Assembly: GCA_019188255.1 (NCBI GenBank)
Contig: JAETXT010000003.1
Span: 5,456,001 to 5,520,000 of the forward strand
Direction: 5' to 3'
Source of the DNA: Verticillium longisporum
Taxonomy: Eukaryota > Ascomycota > Sordariomycetes > Glomerellales > Plectosphaerellaceae
DNA length: 64,000 nt
Shown here in pieces: positions 36,506 to 48,872 of the stretch. Within the stretch, counting starts at the first letter, position 1. Each line of letters begins with the position of its first letter. A model generated the notes under the pieces. That model worked only from the letters and a program-made list of their open reading frames with translations. It was not told the DNA's origin and made no database searches. The position numbers were made by a program, and so were the translations under genes.

Positions 36506-37608
36506 GCTAATGATGACCTCAAGAGAACGAGCCTTGGGAGGCATGCGCACGAAGACTCGATGCCGGACTGGCTCGCGGCCTTGCTCCGTACCAAGGGTGA
36601 GATCAAGACTGAAGGTATGCACTCCGGCGTGAACGTCAACATGGAACAATGGGAGTAGAAGAGGACATCGCTGAAATCACATGGAAGGGGTCGTTCCTGT
36701 TCTGAAACAGCTGCTTGAACAAAGCAAAACAACCCAATATGCCTACTTGTGCCATGAATCTGTCCATCACTTTTCCAAGCTCAAACTAGAAGGTTGTTAA
36801 GTCAACCTACGTCTGTATCGCCTGTCGATATATAAGACTGACTGGCACACCAGGGGGGTTCTGCGGTTATCGTAACATCCAGATGCTCATCTCGTATATC
36901 ATTGCAACGGGTTTCAAAGGCCAGGAGCACTTCAAAGGAAGGCTTCCTACCATATTTGAGATACAAGACATCATCGAGAACGCTTGGGATCGTGGAATTA
37001 ACGTCCAGGGTCGCATTGAGACAGGTGGTATACGAGGAACTCGCAAGTACATAGGAACTGCGGAAGTATGTCGTCAGTCCCTGGCATGGTCATCCGCATG
37101 CTAATGTCTTCCAAGGCACAAGCGTTGTGTAGGAGCTTGGCAATACCGTCAGTAATCCAGATATATTGACAGCATTGGCTAACCGTTCAAAAGCTGTACT
37201 GCCCAAGCCTTCTCAAACAAGAAAGCTGGCGAGTCGGAAGCTCGCCTTCTAGAGGCTATTGAGACGTATTTCCAAATAAATGCGTCATTAGGTGCCTCGA
37301 AAGTTGTCTGCACCAATCTGGCACCCATCTATTTCCAGCATGCAGGCATGTCAACGCTCATTGCTGTCTGGGGTATGGTCTAATTCGAATGCCCCACAGG
37401 ACATTCGATGACAATTATTGGATTCGAAAGGCGAAAGCATGGAACTGCCAATCTTCTAGTATTTGATCCATCCCATCGCGATATATCAGCTATTCGTCGC
37501 TTGATAGGAACTACCTTTGAACACAAAACACCCGACAGTGCTCTGGAGACCTATCGTCGGGGGCATAAATACCTCCGTCGATTTCGGGAATACGAACTTC
37601 TCAGGTGA
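36506..37608 (+). CDS. C78 family cysteine peptidase (ZUP1/Mug105/UFSP type), 5' end unresolved
   Basis: Supported exons: up to 36,614, then 36,688-36,792, 36,854-37,065, 37,116-37,147, 37,194-37,345, 37,400-37,608; phases agree at every junction. Family marks in order are LGRHAHEDSMPDWLAALL, YAYLCHESVHHFSK, the catalytic Cys in GGFCGYRNIQML, IETGGIRGTRKYIGTAEAQAL, and His and Asp in FQHAGHSMTIIGF and LVFDPS. Members cleave polyubiquitin or UFM1-type modifiers; in S. pombe the relative is Mug105. The intron at 37,346-37,399 has a GC donor (GCATGT). Upstream of 36,506 the frame has a stop and the start codon was not found; either an intron or a missing base lies there. A C-terminal splice with a 34-base intron was judged too short. 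Confidence 0.82.
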
Positions 37609-37773
37609 GCTGACATCCGAAGCCGGCCCAATTTTCAGGCTGCTGGTTGCTAAGAACGACGGCCAGGCTCGAAAAACCCGTAGCCCAGATCCTTTCACAC
37701 CAAGAAAGTGAAAATGCTCTGTAAGACGAACCGCCTGTGAGGGCCAGAGACGACCAAGCTCTCCTCCTTGTCA

Positions 37774-38634
37774 TTAGGCCACTTGCTGTTCAGAGAACCA
37801 TTGCTGCAATTTGGCCAATGCCAAGCCTCGGTGCGAAATCCTGTTCTTCGCGGCCTTGTCCATTTCTGCGTAACTGCTATGACTTAGTTATGCACAGTTC
37901 AGGGTTGTTAAGGTTCCATACGTCTTGCCGTCATATTCGAAAATGGCGTCCCAACCTGGTTTACAGCAGTCAAGGTTAGTTGAGTCTGCTTTTAGAGAAC
38001 TGGGTACCAGAGGCGTGCACTAACCAAAGTCTGGCGGGCCTCTAGGTTGCACAATGGTACCCTGTGACAATATCGTCAGCAGATAGAAGGCACATGTCGC
38101 CAGGCGCTCATCTCACTCTTGTGCGACCTTGAAATAGGATGGGCTTCTGGCCCGGGCCAGGTGAATATGCAAAGGTACACACGGCATCGGCCGACTTATC
38201 ATCGTATGCGGCGAGAAGATTATTCAAGCCTTGATGTCCAATTGACTGCATGAACCACTTGCTTGTGGCGTGTCAGTTGGACGCTACTCTCTTGTTCGAC
38301 ACGTAGAAGAGCAAGTATACCTACATGTAGGGTCCTGGCAGGTCTCCGAGAGATTTGAAGCATAAACCTGTATCTTCCACAAGAACAGGGCCGTTGACCT
38401 GTGCATCGAGCGTCAGCAGACGGAAATGGACCGTGGGAACATCATAAGGGCCTTGTGCACCATGTCAGCAGCCTTGCGACATTTGGCTTCGGTCACTTCC
38501 TCTACTGTCCCTTGCACTTCTTCGAGATCCATTGCTTGACTCCGCACCGTTATGGCCGGCTCGAGAATTGCCTTGACTTCGCGCAGCTTGTTCGCATTGC
38601 CAGTGATAAAGTTGACAACAGGAGGGGCTGCCAT
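37774..38634 (-). CDS. HAM1: Inosine triphosphate pyrophosphatase (HAM1/ITPA)
   Basis: Six exons: 38,634-38,461, 38,398-38,325, 38,261-38,117, 38,061-38,025, 37,955-37,922, 37,873-37,774; 187 residues, the usual length. It hydrolyses ITP, dITP and XTP to the monophosphates and so keeps deaminated bases out of nucleic acids. Marks are [44 protein letters not shown] and KNRISHRG. The first exon ends exactly after an ATG codon. Its 3' end faces that of the C78 peptidase gene. Confidence 0.95.
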
Positions 38635-39083
38635 GACGAGCTAAGCTTAAGTCAGTTGGGCAATGTGTGCGTGCGATTGTGTAATGTGAGCAAACAAGTC
38701 TTCCGTCGATTATGCTTCACGTTTAGAGTGGCACAGAGGTCTGTTCTCGGTGGGAATATGTGGATGGGGGCTGTGGATGGTGGGTCCGCACACGGTTAAG
38801 TGGGGGGAAGGAGGGGGCCGCCTCTGGTGTTCGTCGACGTCGAGGTGGTTGTTGTGCGGCTACGTTTCGGACAAAAGACTTGTTTGCTTGTAGCAAGTCT
38901 CGAGCTGGTGTCGTCCTCTGATCACGTCGGGATCCAACATCGGGGCCAGGCCTCGATGTGACTTATTCGGTCATTATCTTTCGAGCTATCGGGCAGATAT
39001 TTGCTGACCTGGGCGGCTCTCCGTACCTGGTCTTCACTCATGAGAGATCAACCACGACCAACAGCCGGCTGTGATGCTCACAC
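38635..39083. other. Upstream region of HAM1, downstream of FAP7
   Basis: No gene seen. A G-rich stretch lies near 38,797-38,825. Confidence 0.55.
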
Positions 39084-39727
39084 TCATTGCTGATCTTTCT
39101 TCCACGGCTCCAGCCAACCTATAACTCTTTCCACGTTGCTCTCCATCTCCTCGGCCGTGTTACTCGTCAGCTCTACTACGATGTGCTCGTCAAAGCCCTC
39201 TCTCGCCTCTGACAATAGGACCTCCATAATCTCGGAGTCTAGGTTCTCTTGCAGTTTGGCCTCAGCATAATTCCTATTGATTTCATGTCAGTGGTTCAAG
39301 AGCATCAGTAATGTCAAAATCGAGATTCATCCCTACCTTGCTTTGAGGCGGTCGTAAAGCGTGCTGGAGTCGACGCGGAGAACAACCACTAGGTCAATCC
39401 AACTCTCAGGGAAAAGATCGCAGGCGTGCCAGTCGAGAATGAAACCGCCGCCAGGCACGTCATCCTCGAGGGCATCAAGTAACTGATCAAATCCGATCAA
39501 TAAAACACACTATTTAAACAGTGATTGCATCAGCAACTTACCTTGTCCTCATCGACAATGGCGCACGACCGTTCATCGTCCCAGCCATCCTGACATTCTT
39601 TGTCCTTAACAATTTGGTTGATCGCAAGATGTTTCAGGCCCGTCCGTCTTGCAAGTTCCTCGCAGTGTGTCGTCTTGCCAACGCCCGGCGTGCCGGTTAC
39701 AATAATGTTCGGGGAAGTTCTCGCCAT
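39084..39727 (-). CDS. FAP7: Adenylate kinase isoenzyme 6 / Fap7
   Basis: Three exons, 39,727-39,542, 39,482-39,337, 39,273-39,084, give 173 residues. The P-loop is GTPGVGKT (residues about 11-18). The segment GGFILDWHACDLFPESWIDL and the Arg-Asn pair in RLKARNYAEAK are typical of the AK6/CINAP family. Fap7 binds Rps14 and is needed for final 18S rRNA cleavage in the cytoplasm. The protein ends WLEPWKKDQQ. Confidence 0.95.
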
Positions 39728-40539
39728 TGAAAGTTTATCGTTTGAGTGTACCCAAGCACGGATTTGTTTTTGGCATGCATGTATACTCGGCTGGCCAGGG
39801 TGTATGGTGATTGCTAAAACCTCGAGCAACTGGGTCAGTCTATTCGACTTTTTTTCTGGCGCGCCTAGGGATGACCCGCTTTTCGCATGCCTGACCTCTC
39901 ATTATCATCCAGACTGCCCATCCCGAGACACCTGCATTTCAACATACCAATCATTCATAATGAGAAGCTTGAAAGGTGGCATTTGTATCTTGCAGCGACA
40001 TTTCGGACCATATGAACGAGGGCGCATACGAACCTGAGATTGATGCCGCTGCGACAATGTTTGACAATCCTTGTCACGCTGGTCTTGCGTCGCACAGGTG
40101 CGCGGGAGAGACCAGTCAGAGCGCGTTCCGGAACCGATGTGAGAAGAAGGGTGTTAAAATACTGGCCGGCAGGTTCACGCAGAAGTAACGTGGACGATAG
40201 TAAACTCTCTAATTCGACACCACAACGAAGACGCTGCAGAGGCTCTCTAACGCCAGACCACAGGCATTCGTGATGGCACCTCGTCCCGAACACAAAGCGG
40301 TGATATCCTTAATAGCACGAGACGCCCATAGATCCCTCATCCACACGTTGTCAATTATACACGATAACCCCAAATACACGGCATACATGGCGACAGCGTA
40401 ATACAGACCTTCAGGCGAATTACAGGGTGCAAAGCTCGGCGCATGCTGGCCTGTCCGCAGGATAGTTGGCGCATCATCGAGACCTGGGCTGGTAACCTTC
40501 ACCGAACCCCAAGTCAAGAGTCGTAGTTGTGCGCATGTC
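39728..40539. other. Upstream region of FAP7, downstream of the myosin gene
   Basis: About 0.8 kb; only short overlapping open frames, none supported as a gene. Confidence 0.55.
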
Positions 40540-43500
40540 TCAAGCCGAAAGACGCTTGGACGCAAATTCGTGTTCATCCTCATCCACCTCAGCAAGATCG
40601 TCATTGTTGCCGAAGCCATCGTCATCCGGCCCATATTCGAGCTTCTCCTGTTGTGCGATAGCCTGTGCAGACACGATCTCTGCGAGGCGTTTCAGCCGAG
40701 GCGTCTGTAGCCCTGTGTAGCAATATACGTTAGCTATAGATCTGGCGAGCTAGGTGGCACTACAGAGTAATATTCAACGTACAGGAAGGAGTATAGGTCT
40801 CCAGTGCTGTGATCGCCCTGGGTTCCGCGATTTCATATGGGCCGCTGTCATCCATGTCGACAGCTTGAAGCAGCAGCACATCGCTCTTCTCAGTCACACG
40901 AGAGGCAACGGCTTTCATGATTTCGCCGTTGATAGGTTGTTCGTAATCGGCAACAAGATACTGGTTCAGCAGCTTTTGAATTTGGTTTGGGGAAAGCCTA
41001 GTACGTAGATAGTGAGCCGGGGTTTGCGCGACCAGTGGTTGCGCGCCTGTACTTACATCCAGCAGATATCTTGAATGATCTCAATGTCGTTCAACGTCGC
41101 CTTCTTGAGCTGCAAGAGTTTTGTAGCTTGCTGTGTATCCAATTAATATCGTGCTGCGCGCTGTTGTTGAGTGGAATTGGCGAACGGGCTTACCATGAGA
41201 TGTTCCAGCTGAAGGGTGCCTTCGGGCATGTCGTGACTCTTGCACCACTCCTCAATCCGAGTGATATTGTAGTTGATCTGCAGACCGCGCTTCCACGACA
41301 GGAAATTCCGCCGCATAAGGAGGTCATTAAATGCGGTAACGCCAACTAACCGAAGGAGTTCAGTGATGGTCTGTGTGATGATCGAGTCCTCCAGGTAGTA
41401 AGCCTTCATCGCCCTGAAGACATTGTTTAGGAGGCTCAGAAGATTGTCCATGCTGTACGCCGGTGTTGAGTTTGACTGGAGCAGCTTGCCGAGGAAGCGG
41501 CTGCTTTCGTTGGTCACGAATCCTGGCAAAGACTGTGACTCGATGATGGCTGGAATAATCATCTTGTGCAACTTCTTCTTGAGCACCTTCATCCATGTGT
41601 GGTAGATGTTGAACTCCAAACTCTCCAGATCATGCTTGACGATCTCAAGCAGGCGGTCATACTCGTAATTGTCCGACTTCTGTGCTTCATACCAGTCTTC
41701 AGCCAGGAAAACGAAAGACAGCATTTCGTGCACGTTTGAGAGCCAGAAGGCGCCTGGGTTGATCGCCTCATCCCCATCGTGCTGCATCACCTCCTGCTGG
41801 ATCGACTGCATGACATTGGCTAAGAAGCGTTCCGACTCTTTCACAAAGCCGTTGTTCCACATCTCTGAGGTGACTAGGTTGATGAGGTACGACGGGAAAA
41901 GGACCTCCTTGTCAGAAGGAGGTGGGTTGGTGTTCGGTGACGGTATCTTGAGGTTGCGGATCAATCCCATCGTAACCTCTTCGTTGAGGCCATCCTCATC
42001 AGCCAGAAGAGTTTCGAGCTCCATTTCGATGTTCTCGACACCAGGCATGAAGCCTGCACCGCCGGCATTCTGTCTGTGTGCAATGCTCGTAACCGCCATT
42101 GAAACAGGACGCGGGTTGTATGCGGCACTAAAGCGGTCCAGCTCGCGAGGCTCAGCACCTGCACTCCTGCGCTTTGGCTTCTTGGAGGACACGAGGTTGA
42201 TCAAGCCGTTGGCAGCGGGAAGAGCAGGTGCCGTACCGTTGCTCACTTCACCGTTGACGGGCGCCATCCTCCTAGCAAGTTCCAGTTGATCTTGTAGCTC
42301 TGATAGTTGCTGGCGAAGTGATGACTTCTCCTCGTCAATCTGTACGCTTTGCTGCCGCACACTTTCCAGCTCCGTGTTGGTCGTACGCAGAGACTCCCTG
42401 AGCTCCCTCTCCTCTTCCTGCATACGCTTGATGTTGGCGGTTGACTCTTCGAAACTTTGTTGCAGCTTCTTCATCTCATCCTCCATCGCCTGGAGACGAG
42501 CAACTGCGATACCGGCCTGGTTGGCCTCAGTCTGGAGCTCTTTGGTGCGTGTCTCTAGAGCGTTGTGTCGGTTCTTCCAAGCTTTGATCTGCCCCTCATA
42601 ATTCTCCACTTGTGACACGAGAGTCTTGTTTTGTGCCTTCATGGAGCCCAAGGACTGGGTCAGCTCGACCACCTTGTTCTCAAGCTTGTAGGAGATTTGC
42701 TTGAGGTCGCGAGCCTCCTCACGAATCTTCTTATACTCATGCCTGGCCAGCTTACCACGCCAAAGGCTCTGAATAAGCGTAACCTTCTTGCGGTACTGCC
42801 GCCAGGATCGCAGCTGACGTCGCGATCGCCACACGCGTTGAATGAGGACTGCTGCGTTCCCGACTCGTGTCTCCATGATTTCGCGGCGGCGCAGGTAGCC
42901 CTTGGCCGCTGCCTGGGCAAGAACCACATGACTTCTGATGCGGAGGAACTGCTTTCTCTGTTTCTGGCCCCGCCACATCCGCTGAATCGTCGTTGCAGCC
43001 TTGATCGTACGCAGTTGTTGCGCAGTCTTGCGGGCCAAGTACGCCCGGGTGGCCGACTGGAACACAATGATGGCGCTGCGAGCCTCTAGATAGCGTTGGC
43101 GGTAATACTTGGCCCGCAAGTTCTTCTGGATCAGGATGGCGCAGTCATTCAATCGACTTGTCCGAAGGTTCTCGAGGAAGGCAAGCATGCCGGCGCGGAA
43201 GAAAATTTTAGTCAGGCCAAGCTGGTACTTGTCCATACCCTTGCCCGAGCTCGTGCCGAGTGCCTTGGTCAGGATGGCGTTGGCCATGTCCCGGATTTCC
43301 GACGTCCATTGATCAGAATGCACGAGCATGTAGTAACGCAGCGCAAACTCCTCGTACGTCCAACGTGTCGGATAGCCTGCGCAACTAATGCGAACGGTTT
43401 CCAGGACACCACACGCTCGGAGCTGGCTTAGGACCATTGGCCCCTCAAACTTCCATGATTCCTTTGCTTCGTTCGGCTTGATACAGCGGATGTAGTGGAC

Positions 43501-45735
43501 GTCGGTGTTGTTGATGGTATTCATGAGCTCGATCAGGGACGAGCGGAAAATTCCACCCAACGTCGGTTTTCTGTTGACGGCCACGCCAATCTTCCGCCCA
43601 GCGGCAGGCTTTACGGCGTTGGAGGAGGCAGAAGCTACGTCCTTTTCGCGGACAGCAGAAGCAGCATCAAGAACCTGGCGGAGGAATTGGTTGGACGTAG
43701 CCCTGAGGACCTCCATATGTTCGTCAGGAACTGTATCCCGGTTCTTCTCAATGAAGCCTTCAGACTCATACGTGACGTCTACAGCATAGTGGCAGATGGT
43801 GAATGCTGACTTGCCGAAGCGCGGTTTCTTGTAAAACTGGTGCTTGTCGGCAGCGTAATGGTGATGGAGTTTGGTGACAAACTGCTCGTCAGAGCCCATA
43901 GGGAGACGAGATTCTTCGTCCAAAAGACCCAGAACACCCATTTTGCCCTCAATGAGGTCGATGCAGGGTTGATTGTCCGAAAAGTCGATGAATGTCCAGT
44001 CGATCTCCTCCCTCAGGTATTCTTCTTGCTCCAACTTGAAGACATGCTGGTTAAACTCTTGCTGCAGCTTTTCGTTGGCATAGTTGATACAAAACTGCTC
44101 GAAAGAGTTCTTTGCGAAGTGCTCGAAGCCGTAGATATCAAGCACACCGATGAAAGAGGTTACACGACTCAGAACCTCGTCAGTTGCCAGACCCATGTTG
44201 ACAATCTCAACAAGCCAGTCAAATAGACTTGAATAGATGAATTTGGCGACGGAGTCGCGAACGACAATTGCCTGGGCTTGGGTCAGGTTCGAAGTGATCT
44301 TCTCCCCTCGCGTCACCAACTGTTTTTCACGATCCATCGGGCGAATTGCTCCCCGTTGACTCCCAATATACTGCAGGCTCGATCGAGAGACGGCTCACTC
44401 GGGGCCAACACGCTGTCGTTGCGCGATGCGCCAATCTTAACGTTGCCAAGATGTAGCAGGCCGGCAAGTAGCTTGAAGATTTCCGACTGTTGCGCGTCCG
44501 TAACGCCGATGGTTTTCAGGGAACTTTTGGTCGCTTCGAATTCGGCCTTATCGTCAACCCCATCAATAGTCGGGCAGTTACCCTGGTTCAGGTAGTCGAA
44601 CTGCTCAATCGGAAGAATGTTGAGCTCTTCGCGCTCCCTGTCGGAAGCGCCGGCGACGAGCTGGTAGAAAATGTGATAATTTCTTTCCTTAAGAGGCTGG
44701 AAAACGAGCCTTGATCTTTCAAGCAGATATGTACGGATCTTGGCGCCAATGATATTCGTCTTGTCATCAAACATGATCTCGATGTATTTGCCAAATCGAG
44801 ATGAGTTGTCATTTCTTGTCGTTTTCGCGTTTCCAAATGCCTCCATGATGGGGTTCGTGGCAAGAATTTGCTCCTCTGTTTCGCTCATCGCCTCGGCGCC
44901 CTTCTTGAACCGGGCGCCAGGGTTATCGGGGGCCTCCCTCGTGGCAAAGTATCGCATGATGTACTTGGCGCTGACAGTTTTACCAGCACCAGACTCACCC
45001 GAAACAACGATGGTCTGGTTTTGGAGCTTCTCAGCATGTCCCTAGTTTTGTCAGCCTCGGTACGCCCTGCGCGAAACCAGCCTGGCGCCGGTGTCCTTGT
45101 TTGTCGACATGGTCGCTTACATGAAAGCCTCTTCGGCGATGGCGAACAAATGGGGTGCCTGCGTCGCCCTCTGTTTGCCAGCATAAACCTGAACGATTGC
45201 GGGAACATAGAGCGAATCCACCCTGGCAAACGGGTTTGTTGCTATCAGAACAATGCCACTGTAGGTGTAGATCTCTTTCTGAGCGTATCGAAGACGAATT
45301 GCCTGGAGGACTTAAGGCAGACCATTAGCAAAAGAAGCAGGGCGGCGCTGTTCCTGGCAAGGTAGATATGTATTTACCGGCAGGTTCGTTAAGATGGGAC
45401 AGATTTGTCAAGTCATCACTTGCTTCGAGCATGGTCGGGTTCATCAAGGGGGGTAAAGATGAATCGCCGTTCTGCAGGGCTTCGACGGAGACTTCGATTT
45501 CTTTTGTCTGTATCATGGAGTGATTAGCATCAAGGCCATATCGTGCAGTGACCGACAGTCCTAATTGTGCAAACGGCACTGCAATGAATGCAAAACCTAC
45601 CTCGCCATTATCGAGCTGGAAGACAAGCTTCGCTTTGGGACCATCAATGGTCTTGCTGGCAACCTCTGAGGCCACCCAGCCCTCGGTGGCATCGGGTTGC
45701 CACGCCCTCGTACCGACATCGTAGTTCTGAGCCAT
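40540..45735 (-). CDS. MYO2: Class V myosin heavy chain, two apparent one-base deletions
   Basis: Seven exons: 45,735-45,601, 45,507-45,378, 45,310-45,121, 45,041-41,194, 41,130-41,057, 40,997-40,783, 40,712-40,540. The protein moves secretory vesicles and organelles along actin. Domains in order are an N-terminal SH3-like part (MAQNYDVGTRAWQPDATEGW), a motor with P-loop SGESGAGKT and IGVLDIYGFEHF, six IQ repeats (from LNDCAILIQKNLRAKYYRQR), a coiled coil, and the globular cargo-binding DIL tail. Length is 4765 bases as read. Adding one A at 45,019-45,022 (for SSKNQTIVV) and one A at 44,323-44,327 (for WIVKKQLVTRGEK) gives 1588 residues, normal for fungi. Without them the motor is broken. The 3.85-kb fourth exon holds most of the gene. 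Confidence 0.95.
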
Positions 45736-46974
45736 GGCGAATTGTCGACAAAGGGAGATCGTGATCTAGAAAGGCGTGGTCGGTGGTGATGCGAAAAGAA
45801 GGGGTCGGGGTCGGGGCCAGAAGCAAGCGAAAGGGGGCGTGGCTCGCTGCTAGGAGAGATTCATCGGCAGGCCCGAGACAGAAGGTAGTGACCGGCTTCC
45901 TAGGGTGTGAATCGTGAACGCTATGTGGGATTCCGTAGACGGTCTTGTTGCCTTGTCTGCCAGACAGAGGCATGAAGAAGTCGAATATGTGTCTGGAGCT
46001 GTTGCAGCAGGGTCGGATGGGTGGACTACTTTTTGAGTCCCAGGCCAGGAGACAGGGGGTTCGATCAGAAGTAGAACGCCCCGAGCGCATTGGCACCAGT
46101 CACAGCACTGTATGGCGCAGCTGGACGCGTTTCCCGTTGGCGTTGGGGGTGGCTCCCTACTTTTCTGACAGGCACATGCTGGTAGCTTCCACAGTGCATC
46201 AGGGGGTCAAGCACTTTCTCTCGGACTCACAAGGAGATCAGTCACAATGCATATCTGTGTGACACGACACCGTGATTGACGAGACGAGACGCACTGTGTA
46301 TACTGTTTGTGCACGGAGTTCATACACAATCTACTGCATTGGTATGCAGCTGGAAGATCCAGCTATGTCTCCAACCCCCCCCCCTTTTTTTCTTCCCTTC
46401 ATTTGATCCATGCATCAGGCCGAGTGGAGTGCTGTCACCGCTTCATGTCCGCCGCACGTCCAGCCAACCCGGCTGCCACAACCTTGGACTTCCTGGCCTG
46501 CACCGTCGGAGGTCCAGAATTGTGGATGGATTTCTAGGGAGGTAGGTGCTCTACAGGAAAGGAGGCTGGCGGTGGGCACGTCCTGCAATTCTTGTACATG
46601 CATGTCGCTTCCTTTGATAGGCCTCATAAATGTAATGAGCATCATGCGCGTACATGCCAATCATGTGTCCCAGGGGCTTCAAGCGATCTTGTTCAAGCCC
46701 TTCAAGACAATAATTTATCAATTAAGGCCTGCTCCTCTTCCTTTCACCCATCCCGTAGTACGCCCTTGGCCAATGCTTAGTGTCGTCATGGCCTTGCTGT
46801 TTGTTGAAGTCCAGCATCCAGCAGACGTATCACGCCCAGAAACATCTCTCTGTTTCCATTCCCGGTTGAACGTCAGGTCTGTCCGTTGAATAAAACCCAA
46901 TCTGCATGTTGAAACATTGAAGGTCGTCGAGGCTCGACAACCCCTCAAAACCCGGGTTTCACAGTCGTAGCCGT
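45736..46974. other. Upstream region of the myosin gene
   Basis: 1.2 kb without a supported gene. A run of ten C followed by eight T lies at 46,375-46,392. Part is also the 3' flank of the dehydrogenase gene. Confidence 0.55.
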
Positions 46975-48872
46975 CTAGTAAAGAACCCTGGTTAAGATGC
47001 GAGCTGCAGGTGCTGACTGTCAGTGATCAAAAACACGATTCTGCTATCTGGAGAGTAGACTCACAGCTCAACGAGTCCAGACCGTCAGAAATCTCCTTAA
47101 TATCGCTGGCCTTGACGCTGCTGACGTCCGCCATGAGGTAGGCGATCTGAGGAAGGGTCAATCAATGCCTTGAGGTAGTTCGCATTGCGCACTTACATCG
47201 CCCCTGCTGTCGGTAATTTGCTTGTCAACATTGTGGTTTCCGAGGATTTCGTTGACTGAGATGTTTGTAAGTACTTGTACAGCCGATGTGTGCGTAGTCC
47301 GGTCCATACCTTTTCGCAGAACACCTGGAACATTTTGATGGATGTAGATGACCTGCAACATTTGTCAGAAGAGGGGCTTCTCCGAGGGTATGTGTCGCTC
47401 ATCAGGTTGGCGACAGCCGGGAACGAGTTAACGCGGAGAGTGACTTACACGAGCATGCTCGGGCTCATCTAGTGTGAGGGATCTGAGGTTTACTTCAGGT
47501 AGGTTGACACTTCCAAGTGTGATTCCCTGGTTGATGTACCTAACCAACGCATCCGCAACTACACACGGTCAGTGGTGTCGGTGATGGGGTGTAATTCGCG
47601 TCGAACAAATAACGAGACTTGCCTTCGACACCGATCGCCCTCTGAGCCTCCTCGGTGCTGCCGCCAATATGCGGCGTCAGAATTATGTTGTTCAACGAAC
47701 GGATGTCGTCGCCCCAGGTATTGAGATTGGCATTGAAGTATTCGCCGTTGGCCGCAGGCTCATTGGGGTACACATCCAATGCAGCGCCGGCAATTTTGCC
47801 GGTGCGCATCGCGTTGACCAGCGCGGGAATATCCACAACACTGCCACGGCTGGCATTGATCAGGTACGCACCCGTCTTCATCTTCTCCAGCTGGTGGGTT
47901 GAGATCAAGTTCTTCGTTTCAGGAAGCTCAGGCACGTGCAGGGTCACAAAATCGGCTTCCTCTAGGAGGGCGTCGAGAGTTGGGACCTGTCTGGAAGTAC
48001 CCATGGCCATAAGGCTTACTACGTCGTAGTAAATGACTGTCATGCCCATGGCCTCGGCGAGGACGGACAATTGTGAGCCAATGTGGCCGTAGCCGACAAT
48101 GCCTTGACACAGAGAATATCAGTACGGGCACCGGCATGGGAAGGGGGCAGAGGACTGATATAGCCTGAAATAGCTGCCTTGCGATAACTTACCAAGTGTC
48201 TTGCCGCGAATCTCCCAACATTTCGCGCTCACCTTGTTCCAGAAACCGCGGTGCATCTCGTTTGAGCGGTCGCCCAATTGGCGAGCGAGAGTGATGATTT
48301 CTGCAATGACCAACTCGGCAACACTTCGAGAGTTGGCGAACGGAGAGTTGAAGACAGCAATACCATGTTTCGCAGCGAATTCCAGGTCGACCTGGTTGGT
48401 GCCGATACAGAAGCAACCGATGACGAGAAGATGCTTCGCCTCACGCAACACCTTTTCGGTCAACTTTGTCTTGGACCTGATACCGATCACATGAACTTCC
48501 CTGATCATAGGTTAAAACGCGTCCCATCGTGGTGTGGCGGATGCAGTAAGCGAGCGAGGCCACAATGGCTTACCGAATCTTCTCAATGAGCTGATCCTCA
48601 GGCAGGGAGGTCTTGAGAGCCTCGACTTGATAGCCTTGACCCCTGAGAATGTCTTGTCCGGTCTGATTGACGTTTTCCAGCAGCAGGATCTTGATGTCCT
48701 GAGTCTCAAAGGGCTTCAAGTGCTTAGGCGCAGGCCGGCGCGCCAATCCTTGGCCGCCAAAGCTGGACGGGGGGGAGTGGAAGGTAGCGGCTGGTGAGGT
48801 AGACAACCCCTGACTATGAGAAACTCGGCGAGCAATGGGGAGAGACCCGGCGATGTCCTGAGCTGAGGCCAT
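46975..48872 (-). CDS. SER3: D-3-phosphoglycerate dehydrogenase
   Basis: Eight exons: 48,872-48,574, 48,500-48,193, 48,102-47,623, 47,558-47,449, 47,352-47,310, 47,255-47,197, 47,146-47,065, 47,003-46,975; 469 residues. It starts serine synthesis by oxidising 3-phosphoglycerate with NAD. The first 50 residues are a variable tail. Then come the substrate domain (ILLLENVNQTGQDILRGQGY), the Rossmann motif GIVGYGHIGSQL, the active-site Arg in NASRGSVVD, the catalytic His in TPHIGGSTEEAQ, and a C-terminal ACT domain (IYIHQNVPGVLRK ... SSRILTRVLY) for feedback by serine. The third intron (47,622-47,559) has a GC donor, GCAAGT. A start 28 codons further upstream is possible. Confidence 0.95.

Noticed and set aside
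37605..37638. Extra splice at the end of the C78 peptidase that would add a longer tail
   Set aside because: The intron would be 34 bases, shorter than any other here; the stop at 37,606-37,608 gives a normal end.
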